NCBI RefSeq assembly: GCF_031180975.1
Contig: NZ_JAPSLI010000006.1
Location: forward strand, 1 to 64,000
DNA from: Microbacterium sp.
GTDB taxonomy: Bacteria > Actinomycetota > Actinomycetes > Actinomycetales > Microbacteriaceae
Direction: 5' to 3'
Length of the DNA: 64,000 nucleotides
Position 1 is the stretch's first letter; each line of letters begins with the position of its first letter. The notes under the pieces were generated by a model. The model searched no databases and was not told the DNA's origin. It saw only the letters and a list, made by a program, of their open reading frames with translations. This document shows, in pieces, positions 46,144-55,496 of the stretch. Made by a program: the position numbers and the translations under genes.

Positions 46144-46186
46144 ACCTGTCGTTACAGGTAGGGTCCTCCATAATGTAATGACAGCA
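46144..46186. promoter_or_regulatory. Two operators in the transaldolase/rbsK divergent gap
   Basis: ACCTGTCGTTACAGGT (46144-46159; outer half-sites perfect) and the weaker TAATGTAATGACAGCA (46171-46186) have centres 27 bp apart. They belong to the class seen at 27136 and 60817. TAGGGT (46159-46164) and TAATGT (46171-46176) are possible -10 boxes for the plus strand. Confidence 0.6.
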
Positions 46187-46219
46187 TCCACCGCACGTCA
46201 AAGGCGATCGAGGAGTTCC

Positions 46220-47206
46220 ATGTCTGTCACACCGTCCGAGCGCCGAGGCGTCGTCATCGTCGGCAGCGTCACCGCGGATGTCACCACCTTCTCGCAGCGC
46301 CTCCCCGCTCGCGGTGAGACCATCCTGGGCGACCAGTTCACACTGCTCCTCGGCGGCAAAGGGGCGAACCAGGCGGTCGCGGCCGGCCTGGCCGGCGCAC
46401 GGACGAGCTTCGTGGGATGCGTGGGCGACGACCTGTTCCACGACCTGGTCGTCGACGGCCTCAGCTCCGCCGGCGTCGACCTGACCCATCTGCGCACGGT
46501 TCCCGGCCCGACCGGCATCGCGCACATCCGCGTCGACGCGTCGGCGCAGAACGACATCGTGATGGTGCCGCTCGCCAACGCGTCGCTGAGCGCGGAGCAG
46601 ATCGACGCGGCGCTTGCCGCCCTCGCCCCGACGACCTCGGTGCTGCTGACGCAGCTCGAGACTCCGGCATCCCTCACCCTCCACATCACCACCCGGGCGC
46701 GCGAGCACGGCATGACCGTCGTGCTCGACCCGGCGCCCGCTGCCCAACTCGACGCGGAGGTGTGGCGCAGCATCGACATCGTCACCCCCAACGAGACCGA
46801 GGCGACGCTGATCAGCGGCATTCCGGTCAGCGATCCGGCCTCCGCGGAGAACGCCGGGCGCTGGTTCCTCGAGCAGGGCGTCGGCGCCGCGGTGATCACC
46901 CTCGCCGAGCGCGGGTCCGTGGTCGTGACCTCGGAGAGGACGACGTTCATCGAGCCGATCCCGGTCGAGGCGGTCGACACCACCGCCGCAGGTGACGCGT
47001 ACGCCGGCTACCTCGGTGCGGCCCTGGCCGAGGGCATGGACCTCGCTGCCGCAACGAGGCTCGCGAGCGCCGCCGGCGCGATCGCAGTCACGCGCCAGGG
47101 CGCGTCGCCGAGTCTGCCGCGCCGCGAGGAGGTCGACGCGCTGCTCGCCGCGCAGCGCGCCGCCGCGCAGCCCGCCGCCGCCGCGCGGCCGGTCGGCTCA
47201 CTCTGA
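46220..47206 (+). CDS. rbsK: Ribokinase-like PfkB carbohydrate kinase
   Basis: A 328-residue PfkB kinase. It has LGGKGANQAVAAGLAGA (substrate signature 1), TPNETEA, and the catalytic signature 2 in DTTAAGDAYAGYL, the form found in true ribokinases. It phosphorylates ribose or a related sugar at O5. ATG 46220 follows GAGGAG (46210-46215); an earlier in-frame ATG at 46178 lies in the operator. It is followed by an rbsD-like gene and a GntR regulator in the same direction. Confidence 0.86.
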   Translation: MSVTPSERRGVVIVGSVTADVTTFSQRLPARGETILGDQFTLLLGGKGANQAVAAGLAGARTSFVGCVGDDLFHDLVVDGLSSAGVDLTHLRTVPGPTGIAHIRVDASAQNDIVMVPLANASLSAEQIDAALAALAPTTSVLLTQLETPASLTLHITTRAREHGMTVVLDPAPAAQLDAEVWRSIDIVTPNETEATLISGIPVSDPASAENAGRWFLEQGVGAAVITLAERGSVVVTSERTTFIEPIPVEAVDTTAAGDAYAGYLGAALAEGMDLAAATRLASAAGAIAVTRQGASPSLPRREEVDALLAAQRAAAQPAAAARPVGSL

Positions 47207-47275
47207 CGCGGCGGCGTCCCACCCGCCGAGCGACCACCTGCCCTCCGCACTCAGCGCACGACCGAAGGAGCCCTG

Positions 47276-47680
47276 ATGCGCAAGACCTCCACCACGATCA
47301 ACCCCGCGCTCTCCCGCGTCATCAGCGAGACCGGCCACACCGACCTGATCGTCGTGACGGATGCCGGGCTGCCGATCCCCCCGGGCGCGGAGCGCATCGA
47401 CCTGGCCTATCGGCCCGGCGCCCCGGCCTTTCTGGACGTGCTCGACACCGTGCTCGCCGAGATGGTCGTCGAGGGCGCGACGGTCTCGGAGGAGGTCGCC
47501 GAGCGCAGCCCCGAAGTGCTCGAGGCGCTGCGCGAACGGTTCGCGGGGATGGGCTTCGAGATCGAGATGGTGCCGCACGTCGAGTTCAAGCACCGCACCC
47601 ACGCCGCCCGCGCCTTCGTGCGCTCGGGCGAGTTCACGCCGTACGCGAACGTGATCCTGCACGCGGGGGTCGCGTACTGA
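47276..47680 (+). CDS. rbsD: D-ribose pyranase-like protein (RbsD)
   Basis: A 134-residue RbsD-family pyranase with catalytic His21 in ISETGHTDLIVVTDAGLPIP and the sugar-binding VRSGEFTPYANVIL end. It converts beta-pyranose to furanose form ahead of the kinase. It sits 69 nt after rbsK with GAAGGAG before the ATG. Its stop overlaps the regulator start (TGATG). Confidence 0.88.
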   Translation: MRKTSTTINPALSRVISETGHTDLIVVTDAGLPIPPGAERIDLAYRPGAPAFLDVLDTVLAEMVVEGATVSEEVAERSPEVLEALRERFAGMGFEIEMVPHVEFKHRTHAARAFVRSGEFTPYANVILHAGVAY

Positions 47681-48447
47681 TGAGCGCCGACGCGATCGAC
47701 CGCCGCTCCGCGGCACCGATGTACGACCAGCTGCGCCAGCTGATCATCGACCACATCCACCGCGAGAACCTGCAGCCAGGAGACGGCCTGCCCGGCGAGC
47801 ACCGGCTCTGCGAACAGTACGGCATCTCCCGCACCGTGGTGCGGCAGGCGCTCGCGCAGCTCGAGCACGAGGGTCTCGTAGAGCGGGTGAAGGGCAAGGG
47901 CACATTCGTGGCGCGGCCCCGCACCAGCGAATCCCTGGTGCACACCCTGGAGGGCCTGTACGACGAAGTCGAGCGCCGCGGCGGACACGTGCACAGCGAG
48001 GTGCTGCGGCACGAGCGGACCGTCGCCGATGGCGAGGTGGCGGCGGCGCTGGAGGTGCCGGTCGGTGCGCCCGTGGTCGTGCTCGAGCGGCTGCGGTACG
48101 TCGACGGCGACGCCTGGTCGCTGTCCACCACCTGGATGCCGGATGAGGTCGGCAGCCTCACCCTGGGCGCCGATCTCAGCGAGTCCTCGCTGTACCGGCT
48201 GCTGGGCGAGCACGGCATCCACGCCACCCACGGTGTGCGGTCCGCGGAGGCGACCGTCGCGACGCACGAGCAGGCCAAGCATCTCGGCGTCAGTGCCGGC
48301 TCGGCACTGCTGCGGCTGCGCAGCGTCAGCCGCGACGACCACGATCGGGTGATCGAGTTCTTCCTCGCGTACCACCGCGGCGACCGGTCGCGCTTCGAGT
48401 TCCAGCTCAACCGCGAGCAGTCGCAGGCGTCACTGGTGCGCATCTGA
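47680..48447 (+). CDS. HutC-subfamily GntR regulator with UTRA domain
   Basis: A 255-residue regulator: winged helix with [41 protein letters not shown] (about 38-78) and a C-terminal UTRA ligand domain (about 95-245, [56 protein letters not shown]). Co-transcribed with rbsK-rbsD. It is the best candidate to bind the ACYTGTMATTACAGGT sites, as HutC-type proteins use such short palindromes; direct evidence is absent. Confidence 0.9.
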   Translation: MSADAIDRRSAAPMYDQLRQLIIDHIHRENLQPGDGLPGEHRLCEQYGISRTVVRQALAQLEHEGLVERVKGKGTFVARPRTSESLVHTLEGLYDEVERRGGHVHSEVLRHERTVADGEVAAALEVPVGAPVVVLERLRYVDGDAWSLSTTWMPDEVGSLTLGADLSESSLYRLLGEHGIHATHGVRSAEATVATHEQAKHLGVSAGSALLRLRSVSRDDHDRVIEFFLAYHRGDRSRFEFQLNREQSQASLVRI

Positions 48448-48466
48448 CGACGCGGGGACTCCCCGA

Positions 48467-48478
48467 TACGCTCGAGGC
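48467..48478 (+). promoter_or_regulatory. -10 box of a leaderless PLP-enzyme gene
   Basis: TACGCT (48467-48472) ends 6 nt before ATG 48479; no ribosome site is present. Confidence 0.55.
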
Positions 48479-49534
48479 ATGAGCGAATGGGCAGGGCGTG
48501 CGATCCGGATGCTGGAGGCCGACGCCAACCGCAGCGCCGACACTCACCTGCACGTGTTCCCGCTGCCTGACGACTGGGGCATCGACCTCTATCTGAAGGA
48601 CGAGTCGGTGCACCCCACCGGGTCGCTCAAGCACCGCCTGGCGCGGTCGCTGATCCTGTACGGACTGGTGAACGGCCTCATCGACGAGGGCACCACCCTG
48701 GTCGAGTCGTCGAGCGGGTCGACGGCGGTCTCCGAGGCCTACTTCGCCCGGATGCTGGGGCTGGATTTCATCACGGTCGTGCCGCGCTCCACGAGCCGCG
48801 AGAAGGTGGAGCTGATCGAGTTCCACGGCGGCCGCTGCCACTTCGTCGACCATGCGTCGGACATGTCCGCAGAGGCGGAGCGCCTGGCAGCCGGCTGCGG
48901 CGGACACTATCTCGACCAGTTCACCTACGCCGAGCGCGCGACCGACTGGCGCGGAAACAACAACATCGCCGAGAGCGTGTTCAGCCAGCTGGCGCAGGAA
49001 CGGCATCCAACCCCGTCGTGGATCGTCGTCGGCGCGGGCACGGGCGGCACGAGCGCGACCTTCGGGCGGTACGTCCGCTACCGCCGACACGACACCCGGA
49101 TCGCCGTGGTCGATCCGGAGGGCTCGGCCTTCTACGGCGGCTGGCGAGACCGCAACCCTGCGCACACCACGGGCACGCCCAGTCGCATCGAGGGCATCGG
49201 CCGGCCGCGCGTGGAGCCGTCATTCGTCCCCGGAGTGATCGACGAGATGATCCCGGTGCCGGATGCCGCCTCGATCGCGGCGATCCGGCTGCTGCGCGAC
49301 CGCACCCTGCACTGGGCCGGCGGCTCGACCGGCACCAACCTGTTCGGCGCGTTCCAGATCATCGCCGGGATGAGGGATGCCGGTGAGCAGGGCAGCGTCG
49401 TGACCCTGATCTGCGACAGTGGTGTGCGCTATGCGAACACCTACTACTCCGACGAGTGGGTGGCGGCGCAGGGCTGGGACCTCGCCCCTCACCGCGAGCG
49501 GATGGAGCGGTTCCTGGCCGGAGGCGCCTGGTGA
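48479..49534 (+). CDS. Cysteine-synthase-family PLP enzyme (Cds1-like L-cysteine desulfhydrase)
   Basis: A 351-residue fold-type II PLP enzyme. The PLP Lys51 is in [23 protein letters not shown] follows, and [16 protein letters not shown] binds the cofactor phosphate. The KHR after the Lys and the RGNNNIAES segment fit the Cds1-like group, which releases H2S, pyruvate and ammonia from cysteine, rather than CysK. It appears monocistronic and leaderless, ending near repeat-A fragments. Confidence 0.78.
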   Translation: MSEWAGRAIRMLEADANRSADTHLHVFPLPDDWGIDLYLKDESVHPTGSLKHRLARSLILYGLVNGLIDEGTTLVESSSGSTAVSEAYFARMLGLDFITVVPRSTSREKVELIEFHGGRCHFVDHASDMSAEAERLAAGCGGHYLDQFTYAERATDWRGNNNIAESVFSQLAQERHPTPSWIVVGAGTGGTSATFGRYVRYRRHDTRIAVVDPEGSAFYGGWRDRNPAHTTGTPSRIEGIGRPRVEPSFVPGVIDEMIPVPDAASIAAIRLLRDRTLHWAGGSTGTNLFGAFQIIAGMRDAGEQGSVVTLICDSGVRYANTYYSDEWVAAQGWDLAPHRERMERFLAGGAW

Positions 49535-49546
49535 GCGCGCACGCCG

Positions 49547-49607
49547 CCGGCCGTTGAGCACGCCCTCGGTCGTTGAGCACGCCCCCGGTCGTTGAGCGAG
49601 ACGAAGC
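49547..49607 (-). repeat. Repeat family A fragments
   Basis: Three fragments of CGGTCGTTGAGC at 49547, 49567 and 49586, the last reading on to GAGACGAAGCG. Confidence 0.75.
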
Positions 49608-49645
49608 GTACGCGAGGCGGCACGCCCCTCGCGTACGCTGACGTC
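49605..49645. promoter_or_regulatory. 13-bp hairpin overlapping the promoter of the ACT gene
   Basis: AGCGTACGCGAGG (49605-49617) and its exact complement (49627-49639) flank a 9-nt loop. The right arm contains TACGCT (49634-49639), which ends 6 nt before ATG 49646. It could terminate the upstream gene and also carry the -10. Confidence 0.55.
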
Positions 49646-50152
49646 ATGACCACGCTCATCCTCACCGTCGCGGGAGCGGACCGCCCCGGACTCGTCGCCG
49701 CCGTCGCCGAAGTCGTCGAAGCGCACGGCGGCAACTGGGAGAACAGCCAGCTGTCGGAGCTCGCCGGGGTGTTCGCCGGCGTCATCGAGATCTCCGTGCC
49801 CGACGATCGCACCGAGGGCCTGCAGTCGGCGCTGCGCGAACTGGACGGCCTGCTCACCGTCGACGTGCGCACCGGCACGCCCGACAACCCGGAGTCGTCC
49901 GACCGGATCACGCTGTCCGTGCTCGGCAACGATCGCCCGGGCATCGTGCGCGAGGTATCCGGGGTGCTCAGCGACCACTCGCTGAGCATCGAGAGCATGA
50001 CGACAGAGACCCGCGACGCCGCCATGGCAGGCGGTCGGCTGTTCGAATCCACCGTGACGGCCACGGCCCCGGCATCCGCCGATCTCGACGACCTCCGGGC
50101 AGACCTCGAGCGCATCGCCGACGAGATCCAGGTCGACATCACACTGGAATGA
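49646..50152 (+). CDS. Double ACT-domain protein (GcvR-like)
   Basis: A 168-residue protein made of two ACT domains (about 3-75, LTVAGADRPGLVAAVAEVV; and about 88-165, LSVLGNDRPGIVREVSGVL). ACT domains bind amino acids; the two-domain form resembles the glycine cleavage regulator GcvR. The ATG at 49646 is predicted leaderless. It ends adjacent to the convergent FadR gene with no gap. Confidence 0.85.
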   Translation: MTTLILTVAGADRPGLVAAVAEVVEAHGGNWENSQLSELAGVFAGVIEISVPDDRTEGLQSALRELDGLLTVDVRTGTPDNPESSDRITLSVLGNDRPGIVREVSGVLSDHSLSIESMTTETRDAAMAGGRLFESTVTATAPASADLDDLRADLERIADEIQVDITLE

Positions 50153-50851
50153 TCAGTCGTCGGTGAGGCCGGATGCGGCCGGCTGCAGCCGGCGCAGCCA
50201 GTACTCGGTCTGCGCCACGTGTCCGGCTGCGGCAGCGCCCGCGGCGATGGGGTCGCGCGCCTGCAGTCCCCGCAGGATCGCGCGGTGCCCGGCGTCGGAG
50301 TGCAGCTTGATCTCAGCCGCGCTGTCGGTCGTGAAGATCCGGTACGCCCGCGAGCGCGAACGGAACACGGCCAGCATGCTCGCCAGCGCCTCGTTGCCCG
50401 CGACCTCGGCGATGCGCATGTGGAAGTGGTGGTCCAGCTCCGACTGCGCCTCGGGGTCCTCCGTGCGCTCCAGCTCATCCAGCACACCGCCGAGTTCCGC
50501 GACCACGTCGTCGTCGATACGAGCGGATGCCAGCGACGCGGCGTGCGCCTCGAGGGCGCGGCGCATCTCGTACAGCTCGAGGATGGAGTCCAGCGGCAGC
50601 AGGCCGACGGTCAATGACAGGCTGCGGATCAGGTCGGCGGCGTTCAGGTCGCCGACGTAGCTGCCCGACCCGTGGCGCGTCTCCAGCACGCCGAGTGCCG
50701 CCATCATCCTGATGGCCTCGCGCATGGAGCCGCGCGAGACGCCGAGACGATCGGACAGCTCGCCCTCGCTGGGCAGCCGATCGCCGGGGCGCAGCGTGCC
50801 GTCAGCGATGAGCTCGCGCAGCCCGTGCAGCGCGATGTCCAAGGCGCTCAT
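50153..50851 (-). CDS. FadR-subfamily GntR regulator
   Basis: A 232-residue GntR/FCD regulator: LPSEGELSDRLGVSRGSMREAIRMMAALGVLETRHGSGSYV gives the winged helix, and ELDHHFHMRIAEVAGN plus HRAILRGLQARD and AGHVAQTEYW mark the FCD ligand domain. Divergent from the aminotransferase/ABC operon (51016-55460), its probable target, over two candidate operators. Confidence 0.9.
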   Translation of the reverse strand: MSALDIALHGLRELIADGTLRPGDRLPSEGELSDRLGVSRGSMREAIRMMAALGVLETRHGSGSYVGDLNAADLIRSLSLTVGLLPLDSILELYEMRRALEAHAASLASARIDDDVVAELGGVLDELERTEDPEAQSELDHHFHMRIAEVAGNEALASMLAVFRSRSRAYRIFTTDSAAEIKLHSDAGHRAILRGLQARDPIAAGAAAAGHVAQTEYWLRRLQPAASGLTDD

Positions 50852-50913
50852 GACGATGCCCTCCCCGTTCGTGTGCGGTGCAGTGAGTCTCTCGGACGCT
50901 CAACCGGAATCCA

Positions 50914-50992
50914 AGTCGTACGACAACTTAGCGCCCAAGTCCGGAAATTTCTCGACTTGTCGGCCCGACTGTGGCAAGGTTGTGCAACAACT
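50914..50992. promoter_or_regulatory. Pair of FadR-type operators before the aminotransferase operon
   Basis: AGTCGT-ACG-ACAACT (50914-50928) and GGTTGT-GCA-ACAACT (50978-50992) share the plan AGTTGT-N3-ACAACT; each differs from it by one base per site. Centres are 64 bp apart, about six helical turns, in the 164-bp divergent gap. Confidence 0.5.
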
Positions 50993-51015
50993 TCCCTTTT
51001 CCGCAGTGAGGACAG

Positions 51016-52251
51016 ATGACGGTCACCGCCACGCTCAAACCCGTCCGGCTGAAGACGTACGGGCGCGCCCGCGACGCCTGGCCACTCGATCCCGAGGTGG
51101 TCCATCTCAACCACGGGTCGTTCGGGGCGGTGCCGAGCAGAGTCGTCGAGGCGCAGGACGCGTTGCGGCGCCGCGCCGACCGCAGCCCGGTGGACTGGTT
51201 CCCCCGTCTCGCCGGCCTCGTCGCCGAGGCACGTGAGCGCACCGCGCCGTTCGTCGGCGCCCGCGCCGACGACGCCGTGTTCGTGCCGAACGCGTCCGCG
51301 GCTGCCACCGTCGTCTACAACGCGCTCCGCCTGGAGCCCGGCGACGAGATCCTGGTCACCGACCACGGCTACGGGGCGGTCACGATGGGCGCGCAGCGCC
51401 TCGCCCGCCGATTCGGCGCGGGCGTGCGCACGGTGGAGCTGCCGCTGCTGGCATCCGATGACGAGATCGTGCAGCACTTCGCCGACGCCCTGACCGCGCG
51501 CACGCGCCTGATCGTCGTCGATCAGATCACCTCGCCGACAGCCCGCCTGCTGCCCACCCGCCGCATCGCGGAGCTCGCCGCGGAGCGGGGCGTGCGCACC
51601 CTCGTCGACGGGGCCCACGCGCCCGGACTCATCCCCGACGCTGCCACGGCAGGCGGCGGCGACTGGTGGTTCGGCAACCTGCACAAGTGGCCGTGCGCGC
51701 CGCGCGGGTCCGCGCTGCTCGTCACGGCCGCGGCGGACCGCCAGGAACTGTGGCCGCTGATCGACTCGTGGGGTGCACCGGAGCCGTACCCGCACCGCTT
51801 CGACACCCAGGGCACGGTCGACGTCACCACCTACCTGGCCACGCCTGCCGCCATCGACTTCATCGAGGGCGAGTACGGCTGGGACGCCACCCGCCGCACC
51901 ATGTCGGCTCTCGCGGATGCCGGTGCCGAGACCATCGCCCAGGCGCTGCGCCCGTTCAGCACGGTGGAGCCGCTCACGCCCCTCCCGTCGCCGGTGCCGT
52001 CGATGCGCCTCGTGCGGCTGCCGGACGGCCTCGGAGCGACGCGCGAGGACGCCGACGAGCTGCGGATGGAGCTGCTCGACGAGACCGGTGTGGAGACCGC
52101 GTTCACGAGCTTCCGCGGCATCGGCTATTTCCGCCTCTCCGCGCACCTGTACACCGAGGGGACCGACTTCGAGGCGTTCGCCGAGCGCTGCGTGCCGCAG
52201 ATCCTGCGCCGCGCCGGCATCGTCGCCCCTGCCACCACCACCATCCCCTGA
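51016..52251 (+). CDS. Class V aminotransferase (isopenicillin-N-epimerase-like)
   Basis: A 411-residue fold-type I PLP enzyme of the class V group. It starts VVHLNHGSFGAVP, has LVDGAHAPG (Asp198 contacts the pyridine N) and PLP Lys224 in GNLHKWPCAPRG. The family includes isopenicillin-N epimerase-like racemases and C-N/C-S lyases. It leads an operon with a MalFG-type sugar importer 30 nt downstream, so an amino-sugar or amino-acid conjugate could be the substrate. The exact reaction is unknown. Confidence 0.83.
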   Translation: MTVTATLKPVRLKTYGRARDAWPLDPEVVHLNHGSFGAVPSRVVEAQDALRRRADRSPVDWFPRLAGLVAEARERTAPFVGARADDAVFVPNASAAATVVYNALRLEPGDEILVTDHGYGAVTMGAQRLARRFGAGVRTVELPLLASDDEIVQHFADALTARTRLIVVDQITSPTARLLPTRRIAELAAERGVRTLVDGAHAPGLIPDAATAGGGDWWFGNLHKWPCAPRGSALLVTAAADRQELWPLIDSWGAPEPYPHRFDTQGTVDVTTYLATPAAIDFIEGEYGWDATRRTMSALADAGAETIAQALRPFSTVEPLTPLPSPVPSMRLVRLPDGLGATREDADELRMELLDETGVETAFTSFRGIGYFRLSAHLYTEGTDFEAFAERCVPQILRRAGIVAPATTTIP

Positions 52252-52281
52252 CCCGAACACCCCCAACAAGAGAGGCACATC

Positions 52282-53589
52282 GTGAAGCGAAAGTTCTTGA
52301 CGACGGCCGCGAGCATCGGCACCGTCGCCGCCATCGCCCTCACCGGCTGCTCGTCCGGCGGAGGTCAGTCCGCCGACGGCACCGTCACCCTGCAGATGGT
52401 CGAGAGCCTGACCAATCCCGCCCGCACGGACCTGATCAAGGGCCTGCTCGAGGAGTTCGAGAAGGAGAACCCGAAGATCAAGGTCAACCTGGTCTCGCCC
52501 CCCACCGAGCAGGCGGACCAGAAGATCCAGCAGATGCTGCAGTCGGGCAAGGGCGTCGACGTGCTCGAGGTGCGCGACATCACGGTCGGGCCCTTCTCGA
52601 ACAACGGCTGGCTGTACGACATGACCGACGACCTGTCGAGCTGGAAGGGCTGGGACGCCCTCACCGAGAACGCGAAGTCCGCCGCCAAGACCGACGACGA
52701 GACGCTGTTCGTGCCCTACGGGTTCTACGGGCTGTCCCTGTTCTACCGCAAGGACCTGCTCGAGCAGGCCGGCTTCGATGGTCCTCCGCACAGCTGGAAG
52801 GACCTGCTCGAGCAGGCGTCCGCCATTCAGGACCCATCGAAGAACGTGTACGGCTACGCGTTCCGCGGCGGGCAGAACGCGAACAGCAACGTCGTGGCCG
52901 CGATCGAGGCGTACACGATCGACGGACTGGACGTCGACAATGCCTTCCTCATGAAGGACGGATCGACCATCTTCGCCGCGCCGGAGGCCCAGGAAGCGGT
53001 CGACGACTACTTCGCACTGTTCGAGAAGGCTTCGCCGCCCTCCGCCGTCTCGTGGGGTTACCCCGAGATGGTCGCGGGCTTCACCAACGGCTCCACCGCG
53101 TTCCTGTTGCAGGACCCCGAGGTCATCGCCACGGTGCAGGACTCGCAGCTCAAGCCGGATCAGTGGGACACCGCTCCGCTGCTGGTCGGACCGACCGGCA
53201 AGGCCGCGCAGCCGCTGGCCGTCGCCGGGTGGGGTGTCGCCGAGAACAGCCAGCACAAGGATGCCGCTGTGAAGCTCGTGCAGTTCCTCTCCTCGGAGGG
53301 ACCCGCGACCGAGTTCGCGCAGGCCAACAGCCTGGTCCCGATCATCGCCTCGGCGGCAGAGGACGAGTTCTACTCGTCCGGTCCGTGGACCAGCTACGTC
53401 ACCATGACCGAGAACCCCGACACCTACGTCAACGTGCGTCAGCCCCGCGGCGTGAGCTGGTGGACGGAATGGATCCAGAAGTCCGACCAGGACGTGCAGA
53501 GCGTCCTGCTCGGCAACATGACCACCAGCGAACTGCTGGAGTCGTGGGACGCCTTCTGGACGGAGAAGTACGCCACGGAGAAGGGCTGA
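52282..53589 (+). CDS. Sugar ABC transporter substrate-binding lipoprotein (family 1)
   Basis: A 435-residue lipoprotein with lipobox ALTGC (Cys23). The body has the family 1 pattern: LLEEFEKENPKIKVNLVSPP, LFYRKDLLEQAGFDGPPHSWKDLLE, VAGWGVAENSQHKDAAVKLVQFLSS. GTG 52282 has AGAGAGG upstream. It is the receptor for the permeases at 53593 and 54537; the sugar is not known. Confidence 0.92.
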   Translation: MKRKFLTTAASIGTVAAIALTGCSSGGGQSADGTVTLQMVESLTNPARTDLIKGLLEEFEKENPKIKVNLVSPPTEQADQKIQQMLQSGKGVDVLEVRDITVGPFSNNGWLYDMTDDLSSWKGWDALTENAKSAAKTDDETLFVPYGFYGLSLFYRKDLLEQAGFDGPPHSWKDLLEQASAIQDPSKNVYGYAFRGGQNANSNVVAAIEAYTIDGLDVDNAFLMKDGSTIFAAPEAQEAVDDYFALFEKASPPSAVSWGYPEMVAGFTNGSTAFLLQDPEVIATVQDSQLKPDQWDTAPLLVGPTGKAAQPLAVAGWGVAENSQHKDAAVKLVQFLSSEGPATEFAQANSLVPIIASAAEDEFYSSGPWTSYVTMTENPDTYVNVRQPRGVSWWTEWIQKSDQDVQSVLLGNMTTSELLESWDAFWTEKYATEKG

Positions 53590-53592
53590 CCC

Positions 53593-54540
53593 GTGGCACG
53601 CCGCATTCACGAAGGAGGCTCCGCCGGTTCCCCCGGCGGGGCCTCCCCGGCATCCCGCCGCCGCAGCTTCGGGCGGCGCCAGGCGTTGACGCTGTTCGCG
53701 TTCATGGCACCCGCGATCGTCTTTGTCTGCTGGTTCACGTACTGGCCGATGCTGCAGGGCGCCCGGATGGCGTTCCACGACTGGAACCTGTGGGATCTCA
53801 CCTCGACGCCGTTCGTCGGGCTCGACAACTTCCTCGCCGTGTTCCGCGACCCCGCCTTCCCCGTCGTCGCGTGGAACTCCGTGCTGTGGGTGATCGGGTC
53901 GCTGGTGCCGCAGCTGGTGATCGGCTTCCTCATCGCGCTCGCGCTGCGCAAGCGGTTCCGCTTCCGCGGGCTGTATCAGGCGCTGGTGTTCTTCCCGTGG
54001 GCCGTGTCCGGCTTCCTGATCGGGATGCTGTTCCGATGGATGTTCAACGCCGAGTTCGGCGTCGTCAACGACCTGCTCATGAAGGCCGGGCTCATCTCGC
54101 AGCCCGTGCCGTGGCTCGCCGATCCGAGGGCGGCGATGTTCGCGGTGATCGTGGCGAACGTCTGGTACGGCGTCACGTTCTTCGCCATTATGATCCTCGC
54201 CGCCCTGCAGTCCGTCCCGGACGAAGTGCTCGAGGCGGCGAGCCTGGACGGGGCCGGCAAGGTGCGACAGCTGTTCTCGATCATCATCCCGTACATCTCG
54301 ATGACGCTGCTGCTGACAGTGCTGCTGCGCGTCATCTGGATCTTCAACTTCCCCGACATCATCTACGCGATGACGAACGGCGGCCCCGCGAACCAGACGC
54401 ACATCATCACGACCTGGATGATCAACTACACCCAGCAGGGCAACTACGGCATCGCCAGCGCCATCGGCCTGATCGTGGTGGCCTTCCTGTTCGTGTTCTG
54501 CGCGTTCTATCTGATGGCCATGAGGAGAGTGCAGCGATGA
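53593..54540 (+). CDS. Sugar ABC transporter permease (MalF type)
   Basis: A 315-residue permease with six spans after a basic N-tail. Family marks are TYWPMLQGARMAFHDWNLW and the EAA loop EAASLDGAGKVRQLFSIIIPYI near 214. GTG 53593 lies 3 nt after the receptor stop; no strong ribosome site, so coupled translation is likely. Confidence 0.91.
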   Translation: MARRIHEGGSAGSPGGASPASRRRSFGRRQALTLFAFMAPAIVFVCWFTYWPMLQGARMAFHDWNLWDLTSTPFVGLDNFLAVFRDPAFPVVAWNSVLWVIGSLVPQLVIGFLIALALRKRFRFRGLYQALVFFPWAVSGFLIGMLFRWMFNAEFGVVNDLLMKAGLISQPVPWLADPRAAMFAVIVANVWYGVTFFAIMILAALQSVPDEVLEAASLDGAGKVRQLFSIIIPYISMTLLLTVLLRVIWIFNFPDIIYAMTNGGPANQTHIITTWMINYTQQGNYGIASAIGLIVVAFLFVFCAFYLMAMRRVQR

Positions 54541-55460
54541 GCACGCTGACGGACGCTTCCACACGCGGAACCTCGATCACCGAGACACGGCGGGTGACCG
54601 TGCCCGACCCGGCATCCGCTCCCCCCGGCCCCCGCACGGTGACCGTCGGCGGCGTGGTGCGCGCGGTGGGACTGGCGATCTGGCTCATCGTGACGCTGTT
54701 CCCGCTGTACTGGATCGCGCTCACCTCGTTCAAGTCGCCCGGCACGATCAACTCCTATCCGATCGAGTACTGGCCCAGCGAGCCGTCCTTGGACAACTAC
54801 GCGAGCCTGTTCCAGAACAGCCAGTTCGGTGTCTTCCTCGCCAATTCCGCCCTCGTCGCCCTGACCGCGGGGGCGGTGGCGACGCTGATCGCGCTGCTCA
54901 GTGCATACGTGATCGCCCGCTTCGAGTTCCGGGGCAAGGGCGCCGTGCTCATCGCGTTCCTGCTCACGCAGATGATTCCGGCGTTCATCGCGCTCGGCCC
55001 GCTCTACTCGATGATGACCGACCTGGGCCTGGTGGACACCAAGCCCGGCCTGATCCTGGTCTACATCGCGATCTGCATCCCGTTCTCCACCGTGATGCTG
55101 CGCGGGTTCTTCGAGAACGTCCCCGACGCACTGGAGGAGGCGGCGATGATCGACGGATGCTCGCGCCTGGGGGCACTGTTCCGTGTGCTCGTCCCGGTGA
55201 TGACCCCGGGCATCATCGCGGCGTTCATCTTCAACTTCGTGAACTGCTGGAACGAGCTGTTCCTGTCGGTGGTACTGATGAACACCGACGAGAACCGCAC
55301 GGTCCCGTCGGCGCTGAACGGCTTCATCTCCACGTTCAACATCGACTGGGGATCGATGTCGGCGGCGGCCGTGCTCACCATCCTGCCGACGATGGTGATG
55401 TTCGCCCTGGCGAGCCGATGGATCGTGCAGGGGCTCACGTCGGGCGCGGTGAAGGAGTAG
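54537..55460 (+). CDS. Sugar ABC transporter permease (MalG type)
   Basis: A 307-residue permease: FPLYWIALTSFKSPGTI near the first span, NSALVALTAGAVATLIALLSAYVIARF, and the EAA loop EEAAMIDGCSRLGALFRVLVP. The start overlaps the MalF-type stop (ATGA). No ATPase gene follows, so a shared multi-system ATPase (MsiK-like, common in actinobacteria) must power it; that is inference. Confidence 0.92.
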   Translation: MSTLTDASTRGTSITETRRVTVPDPASAPPGPRTVTVGGVVRAVGLAIWLIVTLFPLYWIALTSFKSPGTINSYPIEYWPSEPSLDNYASLFQNSQFGVFLANSALVALTAGAVATLIALLSAYVIARFEFRGKGAVLIAFLLTQMIPAFIALGPLYSMMTDLGLVDTKPGLILVYIAICIPFSTVMLRGFFENVPDALEEAAMIDGCSRLGALFRVLVPVMTPGIIAAFIFNFVNCWNELFLSVVLMNTDENRTVPSALNGFISTFNIDWGSMSAAAVLTILPTMVMFALASRWIVQGLTSGAVKE

Positions 55461-55496
55461 GCGTCCACGTCGGGCCGCGACACCCCGCCTTCACGC

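Noticed and set aside
50848..54564. 1238-codon open frame on the minus strand
   Set aside because: It runs antisense across the aminotransferase and transporter genes, is rich in Arg/His/Gly without any domain, and the plus-strand genes have clear motifs and signal peptides.
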